Source: Lachnospiraceae bacterium
GTDB taxonomy: Bacteria > Bacillota_A > Clostridia > Lachnospirales > Lachnospiraceae
Assembly (NCBI GenBank): GCA_024699595.1
Contig: JAILPG010000233.1
Coordinates: forward strand, 1 to 30,611
Direction of reading: 5' to 3'
Length of the DNA stretch: 30,611 nt
The stretch's first letter is position 1; each line of letters begins with the position of its first letter. A model generated the notes under the pieces. It was not told the origin of the DNA and searched no databases. It saw only the letters and a list, made by a program, of their open reading frames with translations. Positions 16,189 to 23,915 of the stretch are shown here, in pieces. The translations under genes and the position numbers were made by a program.

Positions 16189-17345
16189 TGATAGTAGACA
16201 GCAATGATACAGAGCTTATGGCGATACAGCGGGCGTTTGAGCAGACCTGCTCTGTTGTCACGATGAGCAATGCCAAGGCGGCACTCGGAAGACTCAATAA
16301 GACAACGGTGATGCCGGATCTTATGATAATAGATCTTGAGATCGTAGGGATCCCGGCATTTGAGTTTATGAGCAGGATAAAGAACAACGAAAAGTTTAAG
16401 GATATCTGTCTTGTCATAATCTCGGGCGACAAGGATTCGGCGACCGAGCTTGAGGCGTACAAGCTGGGAGCGGCTGATTTCATCCATAAGCCGGTCAATG
16501 TTACCTTACTTAAGAAAAGAGTGGATATGCAGCTTGAGGTGCTCGGATACAAGAAGCAGGTCAAGTCCCATATGACTCAGCTGCAGCAGAACGTTAATTT
16601 CCATGCGCAGAATTCGCTGAGACTTGAATACTTCTTAATAGGCGTGATCACCGATATGATCTCGGTAAAGGACGGTTTTACCGGGATGCACTCCATTGCG
16701 GTTTCAAGATACATGGGCATAATCCTTAAGGATATGATGATGTCCGGTATCAATTATGGGATAGCTCCCGAGGATTTTGAGCTGATACTCTTATCTGCGC
16801 AGCTGCATGACATGGGTAAGATAGGAGTGCCTGACAGCGTGCTCAGGAAGGAAGGCAAATATACGGATGAGGAGTTCATACAGATGAAGAACCATACCGT
16901 ATATGCTTCCAATGCGATCGAAAGATATGCATATCTGCTGCCAAACAACAAATTCATCACATATACCTACCAGATGGCGAGATATCACCATGAGAGGATC
17001 GACGGGAACGGTTATCCGGACGGGCTTTCCGGACAGAACATCCCCTTCCTTGCAAGGGTGCTTGCGGTAGCGGATGTATATGATGCACTTATCTCAAAGC
17101 GATCCTACAAACAGCCCATCACCCACGAGCAGGCCTACAACATAATCAGCCAGGGGGCAGGCGTGCAGTTCGATCCGCAGGTAGTATCGGCATTCCAGAG
17201 ATCGCAGGCGGATATATACGAGGCTTCCAGGCAGCTGCAGGCTCAGATGGCAGCAATGCAGGGCTCGGGACGTAATCAGGAGGAGCTGCATAAGAGCATG
17301 GAGCTTAAGTCAAAACAGATGGATCAGATGAACGGAAATAAGTGA
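16176..17345 (+). CDS. Response regulator with HD-GYP domain
   Basis: A 389-aa cytoplasmic response regulator. Residues 1-118 are a receiver domain: acidic D8, phosphoacceptor D53 in MIIDLE and Lys105 in HKP. Residues about 150-340 are an HD-GYP phosphodiesterase domain: MHSIAVSRY (171-179), LHDMGKIG with the HD pair at 211-212, and HHERIDGNGYP at 271-281, so metal ligands and the GYP signature are intact. It should degrade c-di-GMP to GMP or pGpG when phosphorylated; the tail from about 345 is rich in Gln and Met. No histidine kinase gene is in the window, so its partner is elsewhere. GGAGG precedes the ATG inside the end of hisA, giving a 13-base overlap. A strong terminator follows. Confidence 0.93.
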   Translation: MHSLMIVDSNDTELMAIQRAFEQTCSVVTMSNAKAALGRLNKTTVMPDLMIIDLEIVGIPAFEFMSRIKNNEKFKDICLVIISGDKDSATELEAYKLGAADFIHKPVNVTLLKKRVDMQLEVLGYKKQVKSHMTQLQQNVNFHAQNSLRLEYFLIGVITDMISVKDGFTGMHSIAVSRYMGIILKDMMMSGINYGIAPEDFELILLSAQLHDMGKIGVPDSVLRKEGKYTDEEFIQMKNHTVYASNAIERYAYLLPNNKFITYTYQMARYHHERIDGNGYPDGLSGQNIPFLARVLAVADVYDALISKRSYKQPITHEQAYNIISQGAGVQFDPQVVSAFQRSQADIYEASRQLQAQMAAMQGSGRNQEELHKSMELKSKQMDQMNGNK

Positions 17346-17385
17346 GCGGGAAAGACAGACCGATACAGAAATGTGATAAACAAAA

Positions 17386-17417
17386 AGAAAAGAGATGCCG
17401 GATGGCATCTCTTTTCT
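17386..17417. terminator. Terminator between HD-GYP gene and csp gene
   Basis: AGAAAAGAGATGCC (17386-17399), loop GGAT, and the exact complement (17404-17417) make a perfect 14-bp stem. The stem ends in TTTTCT on the plus strand and in a matching T-rich end on the minus strand, so it can serve both convergent transcripts. It closes the dapA operon. Confidence 0.9.
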
Positions 17418-17505
17418 GATACTGATCAGGATTATTTACTGCGAGCTCTTTTCTAACAATAATTACAAGATGTATAAAAGAAAAGTCATAAATAAAACTC
17501 TTGGA

Positions 17506-17703
17506 TTATAACTTGGTAACGTTTGTTGCCTGAGGACCCTTTTCTCCCTGGATCACGTCGAACTCTACGGCCTGCCCCTCATCGAGAGACTTGAAGCCTT
17601 CCATATTGAGTCCTGAGTAATGAACGAATACGTCCTGTCCCTGATCATCACAGATAAAGCCGTATCCCTTCTGGTTGTTGAACCATTTAACCGTACCCTT
17701 CAT
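17506..17703 (-). CDS. Cold-shock protein (CspA family)
   Basis: A single cold-shock domain of 65 aa that binds single-stranded RNA and DNA and acts as an RNA chaperone. It begins [17 protein letters not shown], with RNP1 KGYGFI at 12-17 and RNP2 VFVHY near 27-31. I start it at the ATG at 17703, which has CGGAGG upstream; a longer frame to 17739 would add a 12-residue basic extension without a ribosome site. The gene stands alone between a terminator and a divergent promoter. Which csp paralogue it is cannot be told from sequence. Confidence 0.95.
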   Translation of the reverse strand: MKGTVKWFNNQKGYGFICDDQGQDVFVHYSGLNMEGFKSLDEGQAVEFDVIQGEKGPQATNVTKL

Positions 17704-17746
17704 GTAACGAAACCTCCGAATAGATTTGATGATATTCATCTACAAC

Positions 17747-17775
17747 ATATTAACATAGGAATTTTTGAAAGTAAA
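17747..17775 (-). promoter_or_regulatory. Candidate promoter of the csp gene
   Basis: On the minus strand TTTACT (17775-17770) and TAATAT (17752-17747) are 17 bases apart. The transcript would start near 17740 with a leader of about 37 bases. Each box matches 4 of 6 consensus bases, so it is tentative. Confidence 0.35.
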
Positions 17776-17791
17776 CCTCTTTTATCTATTG

Positions 17792-17820
17792 TTGAAAAAA
17801 AAACACTGTTATAGTATCAT
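17792..17820 (+). promoter_or_regulatory. Promoter of the bactofilin operon
   Basis: TTGAAA (17792-17797) and TATCAT (17815-17820) are separated by exactly 17 bases, with an A-tract in the spacer. The start near 17827 gives a leader of about 45 bases before the GTG at 17872. Confidence 0.6.
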
Positions 17821-17871
17821 TTAGGGTTGTAAGTGATAATTTCTGTGAAATAGTGATAAACAGGGCGGCAA

Positions 17872-18594
17872 GTGGAGAGAAAAAAGGAAAAAAGGAAAAA
17901 GAAAAGAAATCTCATAAGCAGCTACACGGTAATGTTCATCCCGGATACCACCGATCATGCAAAGTCTTACGAACTGAGCCTTGATACGGTGGCAAAGTGG
18001 GTTGTGGCCATTATTGCGATCACGGCTGTTGTGATCTGCCTCTTTGTATCGCTTTTGCTAAAGAGCCACAGGAGTATTTACGGAACCGACGGTTTTATCG
18101 AAAGAATAGAAACGTTGGAGGCCGAAAACAGGACACTTAGGGCAGAGCTTGATGTCTCAGAACAGAAAACGGAGCCCGAAGAGACGGAGAGGATCGACAC
18201 GCAGAGCGTAAAGCCCGAGAAGCGGGCAAGGACCGATGTACCCGGTGTCCTTCCGATAGAAGGAAAGGCTACGATAGTCAAGGATCCATTTGATGATGCG
18301 GATGACCATAAGGAGAGGATGGTCTTTTTATGCCTTACAGGCAGCAGGGTGATCGCCACCGCTGACGGAGAGGTGACCGAAATATCAGAAGACGGGACGA
18401 TGCCTTATACTGTCTCGATAGATCACAAGAACGGGTACAGATCGGTGTATTCTTTTGAAGCAGCACCATTGGTTGAGACCGGCGTAAGCGTGAATCAGGG
18501 GGATGCGCTTACCGATCCCGGGAAAGAGGATTTTCTTGCAGGATATGAGATAATCTTCGGCGGTGATCCGGTGGATCCCTCAGAAATGCAGTAG
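17872..18594 (+). CDS. Membrane protein with degenerate M23 (LytM-like) domain
   Basis: A 240-aa protein: a very basic N-terminus (MERKKEKRKKKRN), one membrane segment at about 42-64, a short coiled coil at about 74-95 (IERIETLEAENRTLRAEL), a linker rich in Glu, and a domain from about 155 with the outline of peptidase M23 ('V.A.adG.V', 'y.vsIdH.nGy.svY', 'v..Gd.l'). The catalytic HxH and other zinc ligands are missing (H185 is followed by KNG), so it is probably a non-enzymatic LytM-like domain outside the membrane. M23-like proteins are frequent neighbours of bactofilin genes, and a bactofilin follows 12 bases later. The start is GTG with a weak GGGCGG site. A scaffold or activator role for the GH25 enzyme is inference. 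Confidence 0.7.
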   Translation: MERKKEKRKKKRNLISSYTVMFIPDTTDHAKSYELSLDTVAKWVVAIIAITAVVICLFVSLLLKSHRSIYGTDGFIERIETLEAENRTLRAELDVSEQKTEPEETERIDTQSVKPEKRARTDVPGVLPIEGKATIVKDPFDDADDHKERMVFLCLTGSRVIATADGEVTEISEDGTMPYTVSIDHKNGYRSVYSFEAAPLVETGVSVNQGDALTDPGKEDFLAGYEIIFGGDPVDPSEMQ

Positions 18595-18606
18595 GAAGGA
18601 ATGAGT

Positions 18607-19221
18607 ATGCTATTTAACGAGGATAAGGTAAGGATCAAAGTCAGTGCGATCTCAACGGTGATCTCCGAGGATACCGTGGTTAACGGCAGTATCGAATCGG
18701 AAACAGCGATACGTGTTGACGGCAAGGTGAACGGAAACATTACCACGAGAGAGCCTGTTGTCATCAGTAAAAACGCGGAGGTAAGGGGCGACATCAGGGC
18801 CGAGAGTATTATCGTTGCAGGTGTCGTACAGGGCAATCTGACCATTGACAATAAGACCAATATCGAACCCACAGGAGAGCTTTACGGAGATATCGAGACG
18901 GACAGACTGCTTATAGACGAAGAATCCGTATTCTTCGGAAACTGCATAATGAAGAGGGAAAACAAGGCAATGCTTTCCCATATAAACAAAAAGAAGACCG
19001 AGGTAGCAAGAAAGAACGCCGAAGAGCTCGTACGCAAAAAGAGCTCGGATGAAAACACAGACAGAGGAACGGGCAGCCCGGATGAGCGGACTGAGCCTGT
19101 TTCCAAAGAGCCGCGGCCTGTAAGCAAAGCACAGGAAATGGGAGACGACAGTGATGAGGGTATCGCTTACCTGAATGTCTCCGGACAGGGAAAGAGAAAA
19201 AAGTACAGGAAAAAACGCTGA
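18607..19221 (+). CDS. Bactofilin
   Basis: Residues about 10-110 carry the bactofilin (polymer-forming, DUF583) beta-helix pattern: short repeats with hydrophobic, Gly and Asn positions such as ISEDTVVNGSI, IRVDGKVNGNI, VISKNAEVRGDI and IIVAGVVQGNL. The tail (about 115-204) is charged, rich in Lys, Glu and Ser, and probably disordered. Bactofilins polymerise without nucleotide at the inner face of the membrane and localise wall enzymes. The ribosome site AGGAAGGA (18593-18600) touches an ATG at 18601, so the ATG at 18607, with 6 bases of spacing, is the better start (204 aa). It lies between the M23-like gene and the GH25 gene (6-base gap). Confidence 0.9.
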   Translation: MLFNEDKVRIKVSAISTVISEDTVVNGSIESETAIRVDGKVNGNITTREPVVISKNAEVRGDIRAESIIVAGVVQGNLTIDNKTNIEPTGELYGDIETDRLLIDEESVFFGNCIMKRENKAMLSHINKKKTEVARKNAEELVRKKSSDENTDRGTGSPDERTEPVSKEPRPVSKAQEMGDDSDEGIAYLNVSGQGKRKKYRKKR

Positions 19222-19227
19222 TAATAT

Positions 19228-20289
19228 ATGGGAAAAGAAGTACGAAAAAAAGGAAAAGCCGGATATACACTGATAATAGTTTTCTTGGTGGTAACGGTGT
19301 TCGCGCTTGGATTTGCGGTGGGAATGATAACACTGCATATTAAGGATCAGGAAAAGATCGACGCGATCACGGCGGATTATAAGGAGGAAATAAGCCGTCT
19401 TGAAGAAGAGACAAAAGACGAGATCACATATATCCAGATTCCCGAAAGAAAGAGGGTATACGGAAAGATCCCCGTTAATTCGTTCATCCTTGAGAATTTC
19501 GTCCTTGAAGACGGATTCATGGCTTATTATGACGAAACCGGGAAAAAGATATCACATTTAGGAGTGGATCTTAGCTATCACCAGCAGCATGTGAACTGGG
19601 ACGAGCTTGAAAAGGCAGTCGATTTTGTGATACTCAGATGCGGCTACAGAGGTTATTCCGAGGGAGGACTGGTAGAGGACGAGAAATTCAGGGAATATGC
19701 CTCTGAATGCAACAGAAGGGGCATACCTCTCGGAGTGTATTTTTACACGCAGTCAATAACCGTCGAAGAGGCTGTGGCTGAGGCGGAATTTGTCTTAAAG
19801 CTCATAGAAGGTTTCGACATCTCATACCCGGTCGCCTATGATACCGAATATGTATCCGATGCATCCGCAAGAACGAGGGTTACGGAGATTTCAAAGGATC
19901 TAAGGGCTGACATGGCGAAGGCTTTCTGCGACAGGATCAAAGCCGAGGGATATTATCCGATGGTATATGCCTCAGAGAACTGGATGAGGAGAGAGTTAAA
20001 CCTCGAAACCCTGCAGGAATATGATTTCTGGGCACCGCAGTATCTTGAGAAAAATGATTTCATGTTTGACTTTACGATATGGCAGTACACTGATGCCGGA
20101 TTTATTCCGGGGATATCGACCGAAGTGGATCTTGACATCAGTATGGTGGATTATGCAAGCTTTGTTCCTCAGATCAGAGCCGCTTTCTTGGAGGATAAGA
20201 TCAGGATGATTCAGCCGTCTGAGGACAGCGTAGTGATACAGGATGATGAACAGAGTGCCGAGACAGCCGATTCTTTGGCAGAGGAGTAG
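19228..20289 (+). CDS. Membrane-anchored GH25 muramidase
   Basis: A 353-aa protein with one N-terminal membrane segment (about 13-36), a coiled-coil stretch (about 39-66) and a GH25 lysozyme domain at about 108-315. Characteristic blocks are GVDLSYHQQHVNWDELEKA with Asp114, FVILRCGYRGYSEGG, PVAYDTEY with the acidic pair Asp205 and Glu207, and the WQYTDAG/VDLDIS C-terminal signature. GH25 enzymes cleave the MurNAc-GlcNAc bond of peptidoglycan; this one would act on the wall while tethered to the membrane. The C-terminus (about 325-353) is acidic. The ribosome site is poor, so coupling to the bactofilin gene is likely. Its operon position suggests bactofilin-guided wall remodelling, as inferred from known bactofilin and wall-hydrolase pairs. 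Confidence 0.9.
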   Translation: MGKEVRKKGKAGYTLIIVFLVVTVFALGFAVGMITLHIKDQEKIDAITADYKEEISRLEEETKDEITYIQIPERKRVYGKIPVNSFILENFVLEDGFMAYYDETGKKISHLGVDLSYHQQHVNWDELEKAVDFVILRCGYRGYSEGGLVEDEKFREYASECNRRGIPLGVYFYTQSITVEEAVAEAEFVLKLIEGFDISYPVAYDTEYVSDASARTRVTEISKDLRADMAKAFCDRIKAEGYYPMVYASENWMRRELNLETLQEYDFWAPQYLEKNDFMFDFTIWQYTDAGFIPGISTEVDLDISMVDYASFVPQIRAAFLEDKIRMIQPSEDSVVIQDDEQSAETADSLAEE

Positions 20290-21345
20290 ATGATGGGCAT
20301 CAGGATAGAAGCTCTGGACAATTCACTTTTTTGCGGACAGCTGTCAAAGATACTGGATGCCGGAGTCGGGTATCTTAATGCGTTTAAGATACTGCACGGG
20401 CAGATAGAAAACAGGCCGTTAAAAGCTGCTGCGGAGGCCGTGATAAGCTCTCTTGAAGCAGGCGACGGCATTACCGAGGCCATGGAGAATTCGGGATATT
20501 TTGATCCCTGTCTTATCGCCTGTGTAAAAAAGGCGGATGAGAAAAACCGGCTTTCGGACTGTCTGAATGACTTCATGCTCATATATAAAAACGAGGACAG
20601 GAGAAGGCGCCTGATAGGCAGAGGAGTATATTTTCCGTTATTTATCACTGCTTTAGTGGTCCTGTTTGTATTCGTGATGATGGCTGTGCTCTATCCCCGC
20701 TTCATCGGGATGTTTGACGGTATAGACGTGGAAATGCCGCCTCTTACCGTATGGATGTATGAGGTCAGCAGATTTCTTGAAAACAATATGATCGTCATTC
20801 TGCTGTCTTTTTTTGCATTAATGGTCATTCTGAACATATACAGAAACAGCGGGACCGGCAGATTAAGACTGTCAAAATATCTGTTTACGAACAGTCCTTT
20901 TAGGAAGATACAGAAAAGAGTCGTCTATTCCAGCTTTTCTGAGAATATGGCAGAGCTTCTCAAATATGATTACAAAAGGGCGGAAGCGTTAAGGATCCTT
21001 GCAGATCTGTATAAGCGGGATTACTATTTTGCCGCGATCCTTGAAAGTGCCGCAGACGAATGCGAGGAAAGCAATCTGCTCTTATCAACGGCACTTGAGG
21101 AATCGGGTTTCTTTTCGGAAATGTATCTTGAGCTCGTATCTCTCGGTGAAGAGATGGGAAACCTGATCGAGTGTTTAAATAACAATCATGAGTTAAATCT
21201 TGAAGAGGCGGAAAGACTGGCACTGAAAAAGATGAATACCAGGGAGCCTGTTGTGTTCTTTGTGACGGCTTTTGTCCTGATAACCGTGATCATATCGTTA
21301 GTGCAGCCGCTGTTAAGGCTCTTTGAAGCAGTGAGCAGGATATAA
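20290..21345 (+). CDS. GspF/PilC-type secretion inner-membrane protein
   Basis: A 351-aa protein with the two-fold T2SS-F layout: a cytoplasmic helical domain (about 10-110), membrane segments at about 113-135 and 165-183, a second F domain (about 205-315) and a last segment at about 320-340. EMPPLTVWMYEVSRF (148-162) corresponds to the 'lPlpT' region of the family. GspF and PilC form the platform of type II secretion and type IV pili together with an ATPase; none (GspE/PilB, PilT) and no prepilin peptidase is encoded nearby. It is somewhat shorter than usual (about 400 aa). Two ATGs (20290, 20293) follow GAGGAG; the second has the better spacing. The start abuts the GH25 stop codon. Confidence 0.82.
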   Translation: MMGIRIEALDNSLFCGQLSKILDAGVGYLNAFKILHGQIENRPLKAAAEAVISSLEAGDGITEAMENSGYFDPCLIACVKKADEKNRLSDCLNDFMLIYKNEDRRRRLIGRGVYFPLFITALVVLFVFVMMAVLYPRFIGMFDGIDVEMPPLTVWMYEVSRFLENNMIVILLSFFALMVILNIYRNSGTGRLRLSKYLFTNSPFRKIQKRVVYSSFSENMAELLKYDYKRAEALRILADLYKRDYYFAAILESAADECEESNLLLSTALEESGFFSEMYLELVSLGEEMGNLIECLNNNHELNLEEAERLALKKMNTREPVVFFVTAFVLITVIISLVQPLLRLFEAVSRI

Positions 21346-21354
21346 GGTGTATAG

Positions 21355-22722
21355 ATGAACAGAACCAAAGATCATTATCTTGTATTGCATTTCCTGACTT
21401 TGCTTTTATGTGCCGTATTGCTGGTCGTACTTTTTTCAAGAGGCGTGGCTCTTTCAAGGCTCCTTATCGAAAAGCACAAAAAGCTCATCGCAACGGAGTG
21501 CATGGGTGATACGGAAAAGAAGCTCATCGAGCTTATAAATCGGGATCTTAAGGCGACGGCGGATACGGTATATGAGCCGTTGCTTAAAGAGGTGAGGGAT
21601 TCAGACGGAACCTATACCGACAAAGAGGCCGCGGCAGTTTTTTATGATAATTATGAAAAGCTTGCCGGTGAAAGCTATGGTCAGGAAACCATAATACGTA
21701 CGCTTAACGGATATCTGGCCGGGCTTTCAAAGGAAGATGACTCAGTCAGGCATATGCGTATAAGCGGCACTCCCGTCTTTGACATTAAGAGAGGGGATCA
21801 GGGAGAGATCACGGGCTGCATGATCACCAGGCTTAACCTTGAATATGTAAATGCCGATGAGGTGATCACGGCAAAAAGATATGACAGTAACTTAAGCTAT
21901 CCGAAGGCATTTTTTTACAGCGGCAATGACGGACTGTTCGATTATCCGCTGATAGCTCTTAAAGGGCTGTATATAACCGGGAATACATCTTCGGTCATCG
22001 GAAATGTATATGCCGGTGCGCATTCCAAGGAAGAAAGAAGAGGAGCCGAGGGGATGTACGGAGAGGCAGGAAGATACGGCGGCATCAATTTCCTGTCGAC
22101 ACAGATAGTCTTCAATTCGGAAAAGGTCATATCCGAATCGGATATAAATGTGAAGAGCTCCTATGTGGTATTTGGAACCGATACCGAGCCGGTAAAGCTG
22201 TATGGCCGGACGGTAAATGAGCTTGAAGGCTTTCACCTTGACAATACGGTCACCTTAAACGGCGTGTTTACGGATAATGAAAATGATGCGGAGCTGTTAA
22301 ATGAGAGACAGCATATCGAGGGAAGCACGAGGGGAATGACAAGGCTGTCCGATTATTATGATTCGGATAATGATGAGGAGTACGAAGGTCCCTACCGCAA
22401 GATCCTTTCCAACTATGACGTCATTCTGTCGGATGATTTTACGGGCGTTCTTATAACGAGCGGAAATGTGATAATCGAGGCAGACACCAATGTTGAAGGC
22501 AGCATAATAGCGCTTGACAGGATCTATGTCCAGGGCAATAACAATATAGTGGAAAACAGGGACATCGCGGCGGCGATAATAGATTATGAAAAGAGCGTGA
22601 CCGACGGGTCGCAAAGCAGTGAGGATGATACCGCACAGGATGATCCGGACGCAGAGTTTGCAATATCGCATAATATAATGGATTACATAGACAACATACA
22701 GTATCAGGGTCTTTTTATGTAG
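21355..22722 (+). CDS. Membrane-anchored beta-rich protein of unknown function
   Basis: I do not recognise a named family. The 455-aa protein has one N-terminal hydrophobic segment (about 10-30) after a short basic start, reminiscent of pilin-like or PilX-like accessory proteins, then a mostly extracellular part. The region about 195-405 is beta-rich with rows such as LKGLYITGNTSSVIGNVYAG, VISESDINVKSSYVV, VLITSGNVIIEADTNV and EGSIIALDRIYVQGNN, which resemble solenoid or bactofilin-like repeats seen in some type IV pilus-associated proteins. The region near 406-440 is acidic and low complexity. AAGGTG precedes the ATG. It follows the GspF gene by 9 bases and may be its surface client. Confidence 0.6.
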   Translation: MNRTKDHYLVLHFLTLLLCAVLLVVLFSRGVALSRLLIEKHKKLIATECMGDTEKKLIELINRDLKATADTVYEPLLKEVRDSDGTYTDKEAAAVFYDNYEKLAGESYGQETIIRTLNGYLAGLSKEDDSVRHMRISGTPVFDIKRGDQGEITGCMITRLNLEYVNADEVITAKRYDSNLSYPKAFFYSGNDGLFDYPLIALKGLYITGNTSSVIGNVYAGAHSKEERRGAEGMYGEAGRYGGINFLSTQIVFNSEKVISESDINVKSSYVVFGTDTEPVKLYGRTVNELEGFHLDNTVTLNGVFTDNENDAELLNERQHIEGSTRGMTRLSDYYDSDNDEEYEGPYRKILSNYDVILSDDFTGVLITSGNVIIEADTNVEGSIIALDRIYVQGNNNIVENRDIAAAIIDYEKSVTDGSQSSEDDTAQDDPDAEFAISHNIMDYIDNIQYQGLFM

Positions 22723-22731
22723 GAGGTAACG

Positions 22732-23856
22732 ATGGCTTTGATTAATATAAGGCTTCTTGGAGGACTTACTATAACAAGGGATGGAGAGGAGATTCTTGAC
22801 AACCTGAACCATACAAGAAAGACGAAGCTTCTGGTATCATATCTTCTTTTAAACAAGGGAAGAGCGGTTCCGCATTCGGAGCTTTTCGAGCTTTTATGGG
22901 CCGGAGAGGATTATTCCAATCCCGGGACTGCCTTAAGAACCCTTTTATACAGATACAGATCACTGATCGAGTCTGTGGGAGTAGAGGAGCTTTCCGATTC
23001 GATAATCAGCAAGAGGGGAACCTATCAGTGGAATCCGAAGCAGGAAATAGACATAGACATCTATGATTTTGAGGATTATTCAAATCTCGGCATGAACAGC
23101 ATGGCGGCGAGACCCGTGCGTGAGGAATATCTGAAAAAAGCGATCGAGATCTACCGTGGAAATCTCCTTCCGGACTTCGAAAGGGAGCACTGGGAGGTGT
23201 CAAAAGGTGTATATTACAGGGACAAGTATGTAAATACTGTACTGGCCTATTTAAGGATATTAAAGGAAGACGGAAGATATGATGAGATAATAAGCCTCTG
23301 TGAAAAGGCCATGGAAATATGCGGTGACACTATCCTTTTGCAGAATGAGTTAAAGCTCGCACAGCTTCGGGGCGGAGATGACGGTGATGTTGAAAATGAA
23401 TATCAGGTAGTATCGTCAGCCTGTACCGACATGGACAAGAAGATTGATTTTCTGCAGAATGACATGGAAAAGGGCGGAATGGAACAGACCGCATTTATCT
23501 GCGATTACGATATGTTCAAGGAAGTCTACAAGCTGCAGAGGAGACTGCTTTTAAGAACCGGAGAGACCATGTTTTTATCCATGGTATGCTTAAAGAGCCT
23601 TGGCATGGAAAAGGATCCGCTAAAGGACGAGAGGGCTATGCAGGCGCTGCAGAAATGCTTAAGTCATGAGCTCAGGCTTGGCGACAGTATATGCAGGTAC
23701 TCGGAAGACCAGTTTCTGATAATATATCCGGTTGATGCCTACGAAGATGCAAGAAGGGTAATGGAGAGAGTCAAAGGAAGATTCTTTATAAGCTCCGGCC
23801 TGAACGATTATATACTCGTGTATAAGATAAGGCCTTTAAACAATTCCAAGGAATAA
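22732..23856 (+). CDS. BTAD (SARP-like) regulator with degenerate GGDEF-like tail
   Basis: A 374-aa protein. Residues 1 to about 105 form an OmpR/SARP-type winged helix (INIRLLGGLTITRDG, SYLLLNKGRAVPHSELFELLW, ALRTLLYRYR). Residues about 108-210 are a helical BTAD domain (YLKKAIEIYRGNLLPDF, YDEIISLCEKAMEI). The C-terminal part, about 250-370, has the pattern of a GGDEF domain ('L.H.LR.GD...RYSEDQF...'), but YSEDQF (323-328) replaces the GGDEF motif, so it cannot be a cyclase; it may bind a nucleotide or act in dimerisation. The AGGAGG ribosome site overlaps the previous stop codon region. As the last gene of the operon it is likely to control the same envelope genes; this is inferred from position. 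Confidence 0.75.
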   Translation: MALINIRLLGGLTITRDGEEILDNLNHTRKTKLLVSYLLLNKGRAVPHSELFELLWAGEDYSNPGTALRTLLYRYRSLIESVGVEELSDSIISKRGTYQWNPKQEIDIDIYDFEDYSNLGMNSMAARPVREEYLKKAIEIYRGNLLPDFEREHWEVSKGVYYRDKYVNTVLAYLRILKEDGRYDEIISLCEKAMEICGDTILLQNELKLAQLRGGDDGDVENEYQVVSSACTDMDKKIDFLQNDMEKGGMEQTAFICDYDMFKEVYKLQRRLLLRTGETMFLSMVCLKSLGMEKDPLKDERAMQALQKCLSHELRLGDSICRYSEDQFLIIYPVDAYEDARRVMERVKGRFFISSGLNDYILVYKIRPLNNSKE

Positions 23857-23915
23857 AAAGGAGCGGCTGTTCTTTAAACGCTTTTTGAAAACGATCAGAT
23901 CCGGGGTGAAGAAGA

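Noticed and set aside
23866..23912. Weak hairpin (AGCG...CGCT plus T5) before the antiporter gene
   Set aside because: Only four pairs with a 13-base loop; too weak to call a terminator.
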